In this document: positions 1 to 9,190 of the stretch, piece after piece | How positions within the stretch are numbered: position 1 is the stretch's first letter | How the letters are laid out: each line of letters starts with the position of its first letter | Source of the DNA: Priapulus caudatus | Lineage: Eukaryota; Priapulida; Priapulimorpha; Priapulimorphida; Priapulidae | Reading direction: 5' to 3' | Assembly (NCBI RefSeq): GCF_000485595.1 | Contig: NW_014577970.1 | Span: forward strand, 43,529 to 101,173 | DNA: 57,645 nucleotides | The notes under the pieces: generated by a model | Databases searched by the model: none | Told to the model about the DNA's origin: nothing | What the model saw: only the letters and a program-made list of their open reading frames with translations | Position numbers and translations under genes: made by a program

Positions 1-13
1 TGGTGAATGTGGA

Positions 14-178
14 CCACTGGCAGCAAGAACAAGTCCGCACCAGCTACAGCACACACGCCGCCATTAACTATATATATATACTACGTATATAGGAACAAGT
101 CCGCACCAGCTACAGCACACACGCCGCCATTAACTATATATATACTACATAGTATATTATAGTACTTGCTGCCAGTGG
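14..178. repeat. 66-bp tandem duplication inside a 14-bp inverted repeat
   Basis: A unit beginning GAACAAGTCCGCACC at 27 recurs at 93, giving two tandem copies that each end in a TA-rich run. The pair is bracketed by a perfect 14-bp inverted repeat (CCACTGGCAGCAAG at 14-27 and its reverse complement at 165-178). No coding signal is seen. It may be a small foldback element or a hairpin-mediated duplication. Confidence 0.7.
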
Positions 179-249
179 CACGCACTGGTTGATGAGCGAC
201 ACCTTGTTCTCTGTAACTTCCAGCTCCGCCGTGTCCTCGCGAGTTCACG

Positions 250-850
250 TGACGTCGGCACCTCGGCGACGTAGCGCCCAAAGTAAATGACGTAGGGACG
301 ATGTTGAGCACGCAAACGAGAGCGTGGTGGCGTGGTGCACATCGCAAATCCTGACCTTACTATTTTGTTAGGGCGGCACTGCCCGCCTCATTTCCATTCC
401 TACCCTATAAGGTATAACGATTGGGACATCGCCACCTCGGCGACATAACGCCTAAAGTAAATGGCGTAAGGCCGATGTTACGCATTTAAAACAAAGCGTG
501 GATGCCGGACAGTTTGTGCGCATTGCAAATCCTTTCACTTTGATTGTAAATTGTGATTCAAAATTTTCACTTTGGTCGCAGCATCCCGCAGCAATTTTCC
601 CTATGCTAATATACATGAACTGACGCTCGCGTCGTTTGTCGCCGTTGCAAGCCAAGATAAATACCTTCGGCCGATCTTGGTCATTCAATCGACGTCACGT
701 GTGCATTGTTAAATCCAATCTACAATATTCACTTTGCTCGCACCATCGCGCTCCGGATTCCGCGTATATGCTAATTGTACATGAAGATGGCGCTCGCGCG
801 TTGGTCACCCACCGTTCACTGCCAAGATAATTTTCTTCGGCCGTTCTCAC
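250..850. repeat. Degenerate tandem repeat, period about 170 bp
   Basis: Two pairs of diverged segments follow each other. The stretch at about 262-345 (TCGGCGACGTAGCGCC, then AAAGTAAATGACGTA) resembles about 434-535. The stretch at about 568-680 (TTCACTTTGGTCGCA, ending CTTCGGCCG) resembles about 730-842. No convincing ORF is present. The repeats are imperfect and probably old. Confidence 0.55.
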
Positions 851-1033
851 ACGTTCACGTTCAACCGGACTCTATCATAATAATATCTAATATATTATTT
901 ATTAAATAAATCTATGCTGAGATACTGATATGACTGAAGAAAACGGCATAATATAGCTTGCTGCGAGAGAGAGAAGGGTGGGAGACTGAGAGGCGGTAGG
1001 GATGATAGCTGAGCGGCCGTAAAAGAAGGGAAA

Positions 1034-1276
1034 TGCTATCCCCCGGGCGTGGAGGGACAGTACCGCAATGTGGCAGCACTAGTGTTAGGATTAGGGTTAG
1101 GATCAGGGTTATAGGGTTAGGGTTAGGGTTAGGGCTAGCGTTAGGGTTAGGGTTAGGGATATAAGGCCATGTCTAGTACGGAAGTATGACTGTGGAATCT
1201 TTCTGTGGAAGATTTGGACTTTGAAGTATACGTCAACTGTATCACGTGACTGTCCCTCCACGCCCGGGGGATAGCA
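1034..1276. mobile_element. Small inverted-repeat element carrying TTAGGG repeats
   Basis: A perfect 28-bp inverted repeat at 1034-1061 and 1249-1276 (core CCCCCGGGCGTGGAGGGACA) encloses about 187 bp. The 12-bp sequence CCGTAAAAGAAG lies just outside both ends (1017-1028 and 1281-1292) and looks like a duplicated target. The interior holds a run of TTAGGG units. The element interrupts repeat family A. It could be a MITE-like insertion or a repaired break that captured telomeric repeats. Confidence 0.7.
1084..1160 (+). repeat. Interstitial telomere-type TTAGGG repeats
   Basis: About ten units of TTAGGG or one-base variants (TTAGGA, ATAGGG, CTAGCG) run in one orientation. They are interior to the sequence and flanked by an inverted repeat, so this is an interstitial telomeric sequence and not a chromosome end. 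Confidence 0.85.
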
Positions 1277-1744
1277 ACACCCGTAAAAGAAGCAGTAGGT
1301 TGAGCGAGGGACAAGGGGAAGGACGGGGTGGGGGAGTAAGTGTTTTGCACGCTATAGGCTATAGGGCGCGCTCTTAATTATAAGTACAGGTCTACTGATA
1401 ATGATTTATTACATAAATCTATGCTGAGAGACCCCCTGACCATAAATAAATAGTCATCACAAAATATAACTCCTCTGGTGAGATATTGCGCATGCGCTAA
1501 CACACGAACGTAGCCAGATTGTGTACTGATCATGACTGGTATATGCAGCGCGGACCTTACATGCCATAACATACTATAAGATCTTCTTCCTATTTCTTAA
1601 GTAAGGACTATGGATGGAATATTATTATATAAATCTATGCTAGGATAACTCCTCTTCATTTCAAATGCATAATTATTGCATAATATTAATTTCCTCGGGA
1701 GATATTGCGCATGCGCCAACACCGTTATTAAATCACCGAGTTGC

Positions 1745-1842
1745 ACTCTCGCCCTCTTTCTCTTTCTCCCTCTTTCTCTTACTCCCCTTCTCCCGTTTTT
1801 TCGCGCGCTCTCTCTCTTTCTCGCTCGTTCTCTCTCGCTCTA
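1745..1842. repeat. Polypyrimidine (CT-rich) tract
   Basis: Nearly pure C/T sequence, mainly CTCTTTCTC units, which could adopt triplex-type structure. It sits at the right margin of repeat family A. No gene is associated with it. Confidence 0.75.
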
Positions 1843-2383
1843 GTGAACTGAGCAATTTCAACAAATTTATATAAATGTGTAATGACGTACGCGCTTAATA
1901 CCTGCGGCATTATGCCGCTGCGTGGCGCGCCTGCTCGGCCACAGTAATTGAGTGGAAAAGCAGAGGTTACAACCTTTTTGCAGCCTTTTTTCACAATTCC
2001 AAGAAAGAGTTTTGCTGTCGCCCTCATCTCAGCGGTGGTCACCCCTACATATTCAATAATTAACCCGACCTAAACAATGCCTTCTCCCCTGTACATAGTC
2101 ATGTGATAGTCAAAATGAAAGCTGTATATTTACTCAAAAGTACCTCAAATACTCATGTCACACACTCAGACACGTGCCGCGCAACTTTTGTGTTTACACT
2201 GCCGATTGTCAGTTGCAAAGTTGCGAAGTTGTGAAGTTGGTACAATTTGGCAGTGTAAACCCAGGGATGCTAATTTTCTATTTGCCTTAGCGCGGCGTTG
2301 TTGAACGGTATAAATTGGCGGTATGAATTGGTCAACCCGCTAATGTTTCTGCGCTATCAGTATATACATATATATATATTATA
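1843..2383. other. Unannotated non-coding stretch
   Basis: I see no ORF, RNA gene or repeat longer than a few units here. GAAGTTG-like units near 2216-2245 form a very short degenerate repeat. Nothing else can be supported. Confidence 0.5.
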
Positions 2384-2399
2384 TGTGTGTGTGTGTGTG

Positions 2400-2447
<48 letters not shown>

Positions 2448-2743
2448 GTGGCGTGCGTGCGCAGCGCGCAGCGGTTGTGGTGTGTCGGTGTGTGTGATGT
2501 GTGCGGCGGCGGCCGTGTGTGTGGCCGACCCGTGTGTGGGCGTGTGTATGTGGGCAATGTGTGTGTCGGCGCTGGCTGTGTGCGTGTGCGTGCGTGCGTG
2601 CGTGGCGACGTGCGTGCGTGCGTGCGTGCGTCGCGTGTGTGGTGTGGTGTGTGTGTGTGTGTGTGTGTATGTGTGTGTTGTGTGTGGTGTGTGCGATGTG
2701 TGTGGCGCGCGCCGCCGGCCGCGCGTGTGTGTGTTGCTGTGTG
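2384..2743. repeat. GT/GC-rich microsatellite, left flank of the LTR
   Basis: Runs of (GT)n and (GC GT)n with interruptions. Long open frames cross it on both strands, but they are low-complexity Cys/Val or Thr/His strings and are not genes. It directly abuts the outer edge of the LTR at 2744. Confidence 0.9.
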
Positions 2744-3132
2744 TGTAGGGTGGACATATAGATTTATTAGTTAGGCACAGGTCAAACGATGTACACATAC
2801 CCGCTCAGCAATACGTCCGGTGTCCTCTCTCGAACTCACTCAAACCCTCCCTTTTATGCGTCTCTCTCGACCTCGCCACGTTGCGGCGGTCTTTGTCGAA
2901 GGCCGTTGTACCCCGGCCGTGTCGCCATCACCTGTCATTAAGGTTCTCCCTTAATGACAACTGGTCGACAAATTCGGGGTGGCCTCGGTCGGTGACCGTC
3001 TTCTGACAATGCTAATTTATTTAGGGCCCCCAAGTATGTGGTTGGTGGCCGATAGAGCTGTCCCCTGTTCATTTCGTTGATCACCCAGGCGGTGTGTGAA
3101 ATAATGGCTTTCGGGGGTCCCACGGTCCTACA
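2744..3132 (-). repeat. LTR, 3' LTR of a minus-strand Ty3/Gypsy element
   Basis: The sequence starts TGTAG and ends CTACA, the inverted TG..CA termini expected of an LTR. It is homologous along most of its length to 25638-26090, with about 65-80 bp missing near its left end. On the minus strand it is preceded by a purine-rich tract at 3133-3146, which identifies it as the 3' LTR. Its outer edge touches a GT array, so any short target-site duplication would be hidden in the repeat. Confidence 0.88.
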
Positions 3133-3146
3133 TTTCACCCCGCCCT
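3133..3146 (-). promoter_or_regulatory. Polypurine tract (plus-strand primer of the retroelement)
   Basis: Read on the minus strand this is AGGGCGGGGTGAAA, immediately followed by the LTR start TGTAGG. In LTR retroelements a purine tract here primes plus-strand DNA synthesis. Position and composition both fit. Confidence 0.75.
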
Positions 3147-3461
3147 AAAAAAGTCGAATGTAATCGGCTTAGCCAGTCTCCTGACTGAAAAAACCTTTAT
3201 ATAAAGATTTTCCGGGCTATGTGCCTGACTGTACTGTCCCTGTGCTATATCTGTTGGTCAACTGTAACCGTTTAAACGTATAACCATAATATATTAAAAA
3301 ACCGAACCGTAGCCGTACAATATCATAATCCGAGTAAACCCGCAACCGTAACATTGTCTCGTATTATCATAAATTGTAATTCCGTAAAAAATCGCTTGTC
3401 TTGCGCTTCGCTTAAAATTACACCGTTCGTTAACACTACTCTAAAATTTACGATAATATTC

Positions 3462-3706
3462 GTACGTCGAACCGTCACCCATCGCGTAATATACTGTTCA
3501 TTAAAAGTATAAAATTTACAATGATATCCATACGTCGAACCGTCACCAATCGCATAATATACTGTTCATTAAAACTATAAAATTTACGATGAAATCCATA
3601 CGTCGAACCGTCACCAATCGCATAATATACTGTTCATTAAAACTATAAAATTTACGATGAAATCCATACGTCGAACTGTCACCAATCGCATAATATACTG
3701 TACACT
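3462..3706. repeat. 68-bp tandem repeat in the element's 3' non-coding region
   Basis: Three full units and one partial unit of about 68 bp begin with ACGTCGAACCGTCACC and contain AATATACTGTTCATTAAAA. They lie between ORF4 and the polypurine tract of the minus-strand element. No ORF crosses them. The flanks (3147-3461 and 3707-4000) are AT-rich and non-coding. Confidence 0.8.
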
Positions 3707-4178
3707 ACGTACAAACGTTACAATTCGCGTCCGAAATGTTATCGCTTGTGGATGTTATTTTAACCGCGCGTATGAAAACTACTACACTGCATACAAAAGT
3801 GAAAATCCTCGCACAAGGTTATAAATTGTATGTAAAAGTTATACTTGGCCTTTGGCCTTTGCGTACTGCCGTACACAATAATAACGTGAGAACCACATGA
3901 GAAAAAAAATGATAGTAAGAGAAATTTTAGAAAATAGTTTACATGGAAAACATTTTATATTGTAACTTTAAATGGAAAAGTACCCGTTTGTTCATTTCAG
4001 TACTACTGCCAGAACCCGTTAGTTTGCGGGGAAAAGGGAAAAAGGAGCAGTTTGTCCAGCTTAATGACGAAAACCCCGATAACCAGCAACGATAACGATC
4101 CACCTAGCCAACCGCCAAATGTCTCGGTTGCGGCAACGGGTTCAACTCTACCAGAGTACACTGTAGCATGCGTTGGTG

Positions 4179-5132
4179 CTACACTGCGAGACGCCGCACG
4201 TCCTCTGGGTCGTTGTATTCGTCATCTGGATCGTATGCCCTTAAGCGGATATAGTAGGTCTCTATCAAAGACTCCCCCTGTGTATTTGAAAATGGGTCAA
4301 ATCCCTCAGGCATGTAATCCTCGTAGTCATCATGCCTGTACACCATCCACCAGGTGTCGTTTAACTCGATCCCCGGTGGCGTGAGTGGGATCGCCCCCCT
4401 TAAATAAATTGAAACCCCTGTCAGACTGGGCGGTTGTGGCAGGTTCTCGAAATCTGGCACGCGTGACAGATAGATGGCTGGCCCCACGAGGCCTTGGTAT
4501 AGGAACCAGCCGACTATGTGTATATATTGTGCCAGGGTCAGGCGTTTGATCGCCTCCCCGCACCGACCGAACAACTCGATGTACATTTCCGGACCGTGAA
4601 CTCCTTCCTGGCCCATGATGAGTTCGAACAGGGGGACATCAGCGGGGTATTTGTCGTCCCCTCTGTGGCGCATCTGGTCGTGGTACCGGGCTGCGCTCTC
4701 CCTCTCCTCGTCCGCCCGGGTGAAGGCGAGCCACGAGTCTGGCGCTAGGTGGGAGTATTCGGGGGGTATCTCCATGCAGTCCTCCCACCCCTGCCATTTC
4801 TCGTGGTCGGCTAGCGGAGCGTAGACGTGTGGCTCTCCTTGTGCCTCCTCCAGCTCCCTCCACTCGCTGGCCGTCTGCTCCGTCTCCCTCCGGAGCTCCT
4901 CTTCCCGTAGTTGCTGCAGGTAGGCCTGCCATTGGGCTTCTTCTTCTGTCTCCTCCTCAGCTTTCTGTACTGCGGCGTTGTCGGCCTGCAGCTGCACGTT
5001 CGCGGCGGCCTCCACTTCGTACAGGGGGTTGCCGTTCATGGCGTCGGCAGTGCTGTCGGGTTCCGCCGGAACGTCGGCGGTGAGGTTGCCGTACAGTGCC
5101 TCCCACGTCGTTGCGGTTGTTCTTGGTGCCAT
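4179..5132 (-). CDS. ORF4: unrecognised 3' accessory protein of the retroelement
   Basis: A 317-codon ORF starts with ATG at 5132 and carries an (AAC)n tract just upstream. I do not recognise the family. Residues about 50-110 are rich in Glu, Gln and Arg and should form a coiled coil. A hydrophobic stretch (VGWFLYQGLVGPAIYL) lies near residues 210-225, and the C-terminus is acidic (YDPDDEYNDPED). It sits between env and the polypurine tract, on the same strand as the LTR, and ORF4-like sequence recurs at 12297-12826. Compared with that copy, this one stops about 25 residues early at a TAG, after which the frame stays open with similar sequence. It may be an accessory protein of the element or an unusual structural protein. 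The gag of this family, with a different start and a CCHC knuckle, is elsewhere, so this is not the main gag. Confidence 0.65.
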   Translation of the reverse strand: MAPRTTATTWEALYGNLTADVPAEPDSTADAMNGNPLYEVEAAANVQLQADNAAVQKAEEETEEEAQWQAYLQQLREEELRRETEQTASEWRELEEAQGEPHVYAPLADHEKWQGWEDCMEIPPEYSHLAPDSWLAFTRADEERESAARYHDQMRHRGDDKYPADVPLFELIMGQEGVHGPEMYIELFGRCGEAIKRLTLAQYIHIVGWFLYQGLVGPAIYLSRVPDFENLPQPPSLTGVSIYLRGAIPLTPPGIELNDTWWMVYRHDDYEDYMPEGFDPFSNTQGESLIETYYIRLRAYDPDDEYNDPEDVRRLAV

Positions 5133-5174
5133 GGTGTTGTTGTTGTTGTTGTCGTTGTTGTTGTTGTTGTCTCG
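5133..5174. repeat. (GTT)n trinucleotide repeat upstream of ORF4
   Basis: An almost pure GTT run (AAC on the ORF4 strand) with one GTC interruption, ending directly at the ORF4 start codon. It would form an A/C-rich leader for ORF4. The sequence between it and env at 5350 shows no gene. Confidence 0.85.
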
Positions 5175-5349
5175 TTGATTCTGGAATACTTAGAACGTTG
5201 GTTAACTGGAAAACGTAGTTGCCTGTTGCTATGCTGGCTGTCGACCTGTGGCGTCGTTAACTGTCCCCTCAAGGCAGGCGTCGTGAAACGGTAAATCACT
5301 CCACTGTGCGATAACAATAGACCGATAGTAACCCACTACGCCAAGACGA

Positions 5350-6718
5350 TATAGGTCGTTTACCACCCACACTTGTTCCCCCAACGCAGCTTAGTAAAAT
5401 CCTAGCCGCCATTCAGGAATCACTTCCTGATACAGTTACGCTCCCATACCCATACAGCACTCAATTATTACTATATTATGACATGATCACAGCTGTCGTG
5501 GTACCGACACCGGACGCATTGCACGTACTGGCCTTCATATCGCTGTCTTACCGAGATATGGATTTTCGCATTTACGAGATTATAACACCGCCGGTGTTTC
5601 TACCTAATAGTACAAGTACAAAAACGGGACCCACCAGCCAGACGGCCGCATTCTACGAGACGGACGATAGGTACATCGGGATTAGTCTAGACCGGTCAGT
5701 GTACATATATCCGGACGCACTTAGACTACAATCATGCTTACAACAACACCGTGTAATTTGCGACGTATACTCTCCTATCTTACCGGCAACAGCAATAAAT
5801 TCATGCGCAATCGCTTTGTATCAAAACGACGTTAACCAAATTCAAACATTGTGTCACAAGCGTGTTGTTTTCTATCAGAAAGCCGAACCACAGGCCAGGT
5901 ATATAGCAAACGGTAAATGGTTAATCTCCGCGCCAGCGCCGTTTAAAATTGTTATATCATGTCAAGCACATTCTACGGCGCAAATCAAAGTCACAGAACT
6001 AACCATAAAAAGACAAAAGCTCATTCAATTACGGTCGGGTTGCAAGGCGGATGCGGCAGCTTTTACGTTACCACCATATTTTTTTCACGAAACCAACGTG
6101 TCCGTCAGCGCTCCAGCACAAGCCCTACCCGAAATCGTTAGACAGATACCGCAAATTTGGAAACAGCTGTACGAGGTACACAAGGGGATAGTAATAAATT
6201 CCACAGCACTCATTCCGACGGCAGTAGTTCCCCCACAACTGTATGCAGACGCAGATCTAGATGTTTCATTTAGTGACCTCGTAGCAGCAGTCGAACGGGG
6301 GAAGCAAATTGCATCACAGGGAACGGCATATGATCATTGGGACACGGCAGATTATTATGTTAACACGCACCAATCGGCAGCATACGGGATTTTGGCAGGG
6401 ATAATAATTATGGCGGGAATCGCGCTAGTTTGCTACTTTCGATGTTATAAGAGGGGGTTATGGCAGCGGTTTCAGCCTACAATCCCAGTGACCTTCAGAA
6501 CAGGCAGGGTACAAAGGGCGGCAGTTCCACGTGACCCAACACCCGTAAACGCGCAAATCGAGATGATAGACATACCATTACGGTCACTCCCGACAACCCC
6601 CACCCCCACCTACGCGACCATAACCCCCACCTCCACCCCACCCCCACCCCCACCTACGTCACAGGTCCCACGAAACCAGCCCGCTCCTTCGACCCATCAC
6701 ACCTCTTCCAATGAGTAG
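5350..6718 (+). pseudogene. env: env C-terminal segment (plus strand, flipped in place)
   Basis: This is the C-terminal portion of an F-type retroelement envelope. A continuous frame from ATG 5483 gives 411 codons, and homology to the env at 18761-20299 begins further upstream, at about 5350. Visible features are an N-glycosylation site (NSTS near residue 42), six or more Cys in the ectodomain, a transmembrane helix at residues about 299-319, then basic residues and a Pro/Thr-rich cytoplasmic tail ending NE-stop. This is the only copy that keeps the anchor and tail. It is detached from its own N-terminal and middle parts and lies on the plus strand, although the flanking ORF4 and LTR are on the minus strand. 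It therefore cannot be expressed as a complete envelope. Confidence 0.8.
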
Positions 6719-6719
6719 T

Positions 6720-7086
6720 ATGTTGACATATAGTTGTAAAGCATCGATCTGATCTCGAGCATGTCCAAAGGCGAGTTGTAAACCGGTTAGCGCTACCTGT
6801 AAACGTGAGATCATTACAGACTCGTGAGCTGCCGCTGTCCTCCATTCATAAATTTGTCTTGTGACCGTTTCTACGGCTGTTGCGACTTTCTTTGTGTCCC
6901 GTATGACCTTTTTTTAAAATTTGGGTGTTTATTTGTGTATGGATTTTAGTATAGTTAATGACGGTGAGTGCTTGGTCGATGATGTGGTGGGTTTGTGTCT
7001 GGGATATTCGCATGGCCGCTATGTTTTGTTGTAGGTGTTGGACGTCGTCGTCTGTCGCCGTGCCGAATAAAAATTTACTAAGCTTG
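6720..7086 (-). pseudogene. env: env middle segment (minus strand, original orientation)
   Basis: On the minus strand, from about 7086 down to 6720, the sequence matches the middle of the env at 19440-19820. It begins just after the furin-site/fusion-peptide boundary (GKLSKFLFG) and continues through the coiled-coil-like region with ISQTQTHHIIDQALTVINY. It keeps the ancestral minus orientation, while the env pieces on both sides are inverted. A one-base change in a T-run near 6911 shifts the frame. It is not functional alone. Confidence 0.8.
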
Positions 7087-7477
7087 CCTCTACTGGTACA
7101 GCCCCGTATTACGCCCAGACGAAACCGCCAAGTTACACTCTGCATGGCGCCCATTTTACGTCATCGTAGAACAGATCACGCCACTAGTAGTTAAGATCAA
7201 ACGGCAGGACCAGACGACCGCACACAGGGTACACATAGATAATCTCAAAATAGCCTACCCCGCAGACGCATGGACAAAACCACTGGACCGCATAGCCACA
7301 CAGACCAAACACACGACACATACAGTACGGGACGTACATCCCAGGCGCGCGAAAATGATACACGGCGGACAAGTACACAACGCACCACCTAACGCTAACG
7401 ACAACGGCGACGAGGTTGACGACGAAGAATGGGACGAGGATGATTTACGACCACTAGCGCACCTAGCGGGTTTATAG
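7087..7477 (+). pseudogene. pol: Integrase C-terminal end (plus strand, flipped segment)
   Basis: The sequence matches the last part of the integrase ORF at 20371-20760: a GPY/F-like module (TPLVVRIKRQDQT), a linker, and an acidic tail ending in LAGL followed by a stop near 7476. It continues without a break into env N-terminal sequence, as in the copy at 20299-20371, so the pol-env border is intact within this flipped segment. Only the extreme C-terminus of integrase is present here. Confidence 0.78.
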
Positions 7478-7548
7478 CTTAGCACACAGGCCGTTTAGAA
7501 ACAGGGTCGTAAACCCTATGAATAAGTCGTGTTCCTGTTGTTTCCAGA

Positions 7549-8032
7549 ATGAGGCCCTACACCTGGCTGATACTGGTGCTCCCACTACTCGTGACGGGAG
7601 AAACAGAAAACGAGATACGGCAACAGGAGGCGGGGGTTTTATTCGTGCAGAGGGGCCGAATTGCAATAACTCAATCAACTTGGGCTATAAGCCTATCTTT
7701 AAATCTATCAGCGATGGATGACTACATGGACACGTTAAGAAGACAATTACTACTGTTGACAGAGATAAAATTGCCGGGGAGTGACATCGACAAGGGCAAC
7801 GGACGGGTGAATTTACATGACAGACTCCCATTCCCTGACCAACGCAACATATTAGACTACGCAGATGTACAGGCGAAACGGGCTTCAGTGCAGATAGCAG
7901 ATAGCGCTTATAGAATGTTTCAAGTACAGTTAGGATGGTTTACGGAACGCATGAATGCCCTCGAACGAAAGATGGATAATTTACACGCACTTCACCGCAC
8001 ACGTAGAACGCGCTCAATTTTTTCCGGCATAG
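7549..8032 (+). pseudogene. env: env N-terminal segment with signal peptide (flipped)
   Basis: The segment starts with a hydrophobic signal peptide (MRPYTWLILVLPLLVTG), as in the env at 20299, and runs through the surface subunit to the Arg-rich cleavage region (RTRRTRS). Homology to env stops right after the first residues of the presumed fusion peptide, near 8032. The following bases belong to integrase, so the ORF continues into unrelated frame until a stop at about 8124. The missing continuation is the inverted piece at 6720-7086. Confidence 0.82.
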
Positions 8033-8207
8033 ATATCACAGGCAACAGAGAGACTATACCACGCATGGACAAACATACACGAAAACACACGATTAACAAG
8101 AGAGAAAAACAAAAACTTATATGATAAACGAGCAAAAGACCAGGGGTTTATGGTAGGAGACTCAGACGTGCTTCTACACCCCCGCCGGGTACAGTACGCA
8201 GATGACC
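8033..8207 (+). pseudogene. pol: Two small integrase segments in swapped order
   Basis: Bases 8033-8165 match the integrase stretch reading ATERLYHAW..YDKRAKDQGFMVGDS. Bases 8166-8207 match the stretch immediately before it in an intact integrase (DVLLHPRRVQYADDP). Each piece reads on the plus strand, but their order is reversed. This is what separate in-place inversion of two neighbouring pieces of a minus-strand gene would give. Joints are blunt or nearly so. Both pieces are out of frame with the env ORF that runs into them. Confidence 0.8.
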
Positions 8208-9190
8208 CAAAAAGAAGACAGGAGAGTGGAGGATGTGTATGGATTATAGACGCCTGAATTCAGTCATTCGAGCCGACGCATTCCCTCTGCCCGTTATCGA
8301 AGATGTGATGCAAAATTTCGGAAAAGCGAAATTTTTCACCTGCCTCGATCTCCGGAGTGGTTATCATCAGATTCCTTTAGCAAAGAAAGACCAACATAAG
8401 TCCGCCTTCGTAACTACACATGGGCTCTTTCAATGGCGGGCAATGCCGTTTGGTATCGCTAGTTGTCCGGGACAGTTTCAAAGAGTCATGAATCGAGTAC
8501 TAGAAGGGTTACAACATAAGTACGCGATCGCGTATTTGGACGATATAATGATATACAGCTCCACTTTCGAAGAACACGTGCAACATTTGCACGAAGTTTT
8601 CCGCCGCTGTCGAAACGCGAACCTTAAGTTCAAGGCAACTAAATGTAACTTCCTTAGCGAAAAAGTTCAATATCTGGGGTATATCATCAGCGCAGACGGT
8701 ATCGCTACGAATCCAGAAAAAACAAAGGTCATTCAAACATTAGCAGCCCCAACAACAGCGAAAGGCGTTCGTCATTGGCTTGGTTTGACCGGTTATTATA
8801 GGAAATTTGTTAAAGATTACGCTAAAATAGCACGACCTCTCACGCAGCTCACCCACAAAGGAACACCCTTTGTGTGGACGAAGAAAGCAGATCAGGCGTT
8901 CGGAGCACTGAAGGCAGCCCTCATTAACCCACCTATTCTAGCGCTGGTTGACCCGAGCCGACCGTATACACTCTATTGTGATGCCTCGGGGTATGCATTA
9001 GGTGCAGTACTGACGCAGACAGATGACCAGGGCCGCGAGAGAGCCATTACGTATATTAGTAAACAGTTCACTGACACAGAAACACGTTGGCCGATATGTG
9101 AAAAAGAATGCTATGCTCTCGTCTACAGCGTGGGACGACTGAAGCACTTTCTATACGGGGAGCAATGTCACGTTGTCACTGACCACTAAA
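8208..9190 (+). pseudogene. pol: Reverse transcriptase / RNase H segment (flipped)
   Basis: A continuous frame of 318 codons (8233-9189) holds RT palm motifs: the first catalytic Asp in FTCLDLRSGYHQI (residue about 39) and YLDD at residues 101-104. The connection domain with GLTGYYRKFVKDY follows, then RNase H with CDASGYALGAVLTQ (Asp about 250), Glu about 290 and VVTDH. The N-terminal RT part is absent here and lies separately at 10398-10636. A short imperfect tandem duplication near 9162-9215 stops the frame at the RNase H end. It is typical Ty3/Gypsy Pol and is the best-preserved RT core in the window. Confidence 0.9.

Larger units (their letters stand above)
885..1730 (+). repeat. Dispersed repeat family A, plus-strand copies
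   Basis: The motif AAATCTATGCTGAG or a close variant appears near 907, 1420 and 1630. GAGATATTGCGCATGCG appears near 1482 and 1700. The same sequence lies in reverse orientation at about 14690-15150, so this is a dispersed family and not a local duplication. No coding capacity is seen. It is probably a non-autonomous element, interrupted by the TTAGGG-bearing insert at 1034-1276. Confidence 0.6.

Noticed and set aside
1084-1160. Chromosome end (telomere)
   Set aside because: The repeats are few, degenerate and flanked on both sides by a perfect inverted repeat and unique sequence.
2298-2798. Open frames across the left GT array
   Set aside because: The same low-complexity artefact, with matching frames on both strands.
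4639-5083. Open frames antisense to or overlapping ORF4
   Set aside because: They lie in other frames of a GC-rich coding region and show no conservation with the second ORF4 copy.
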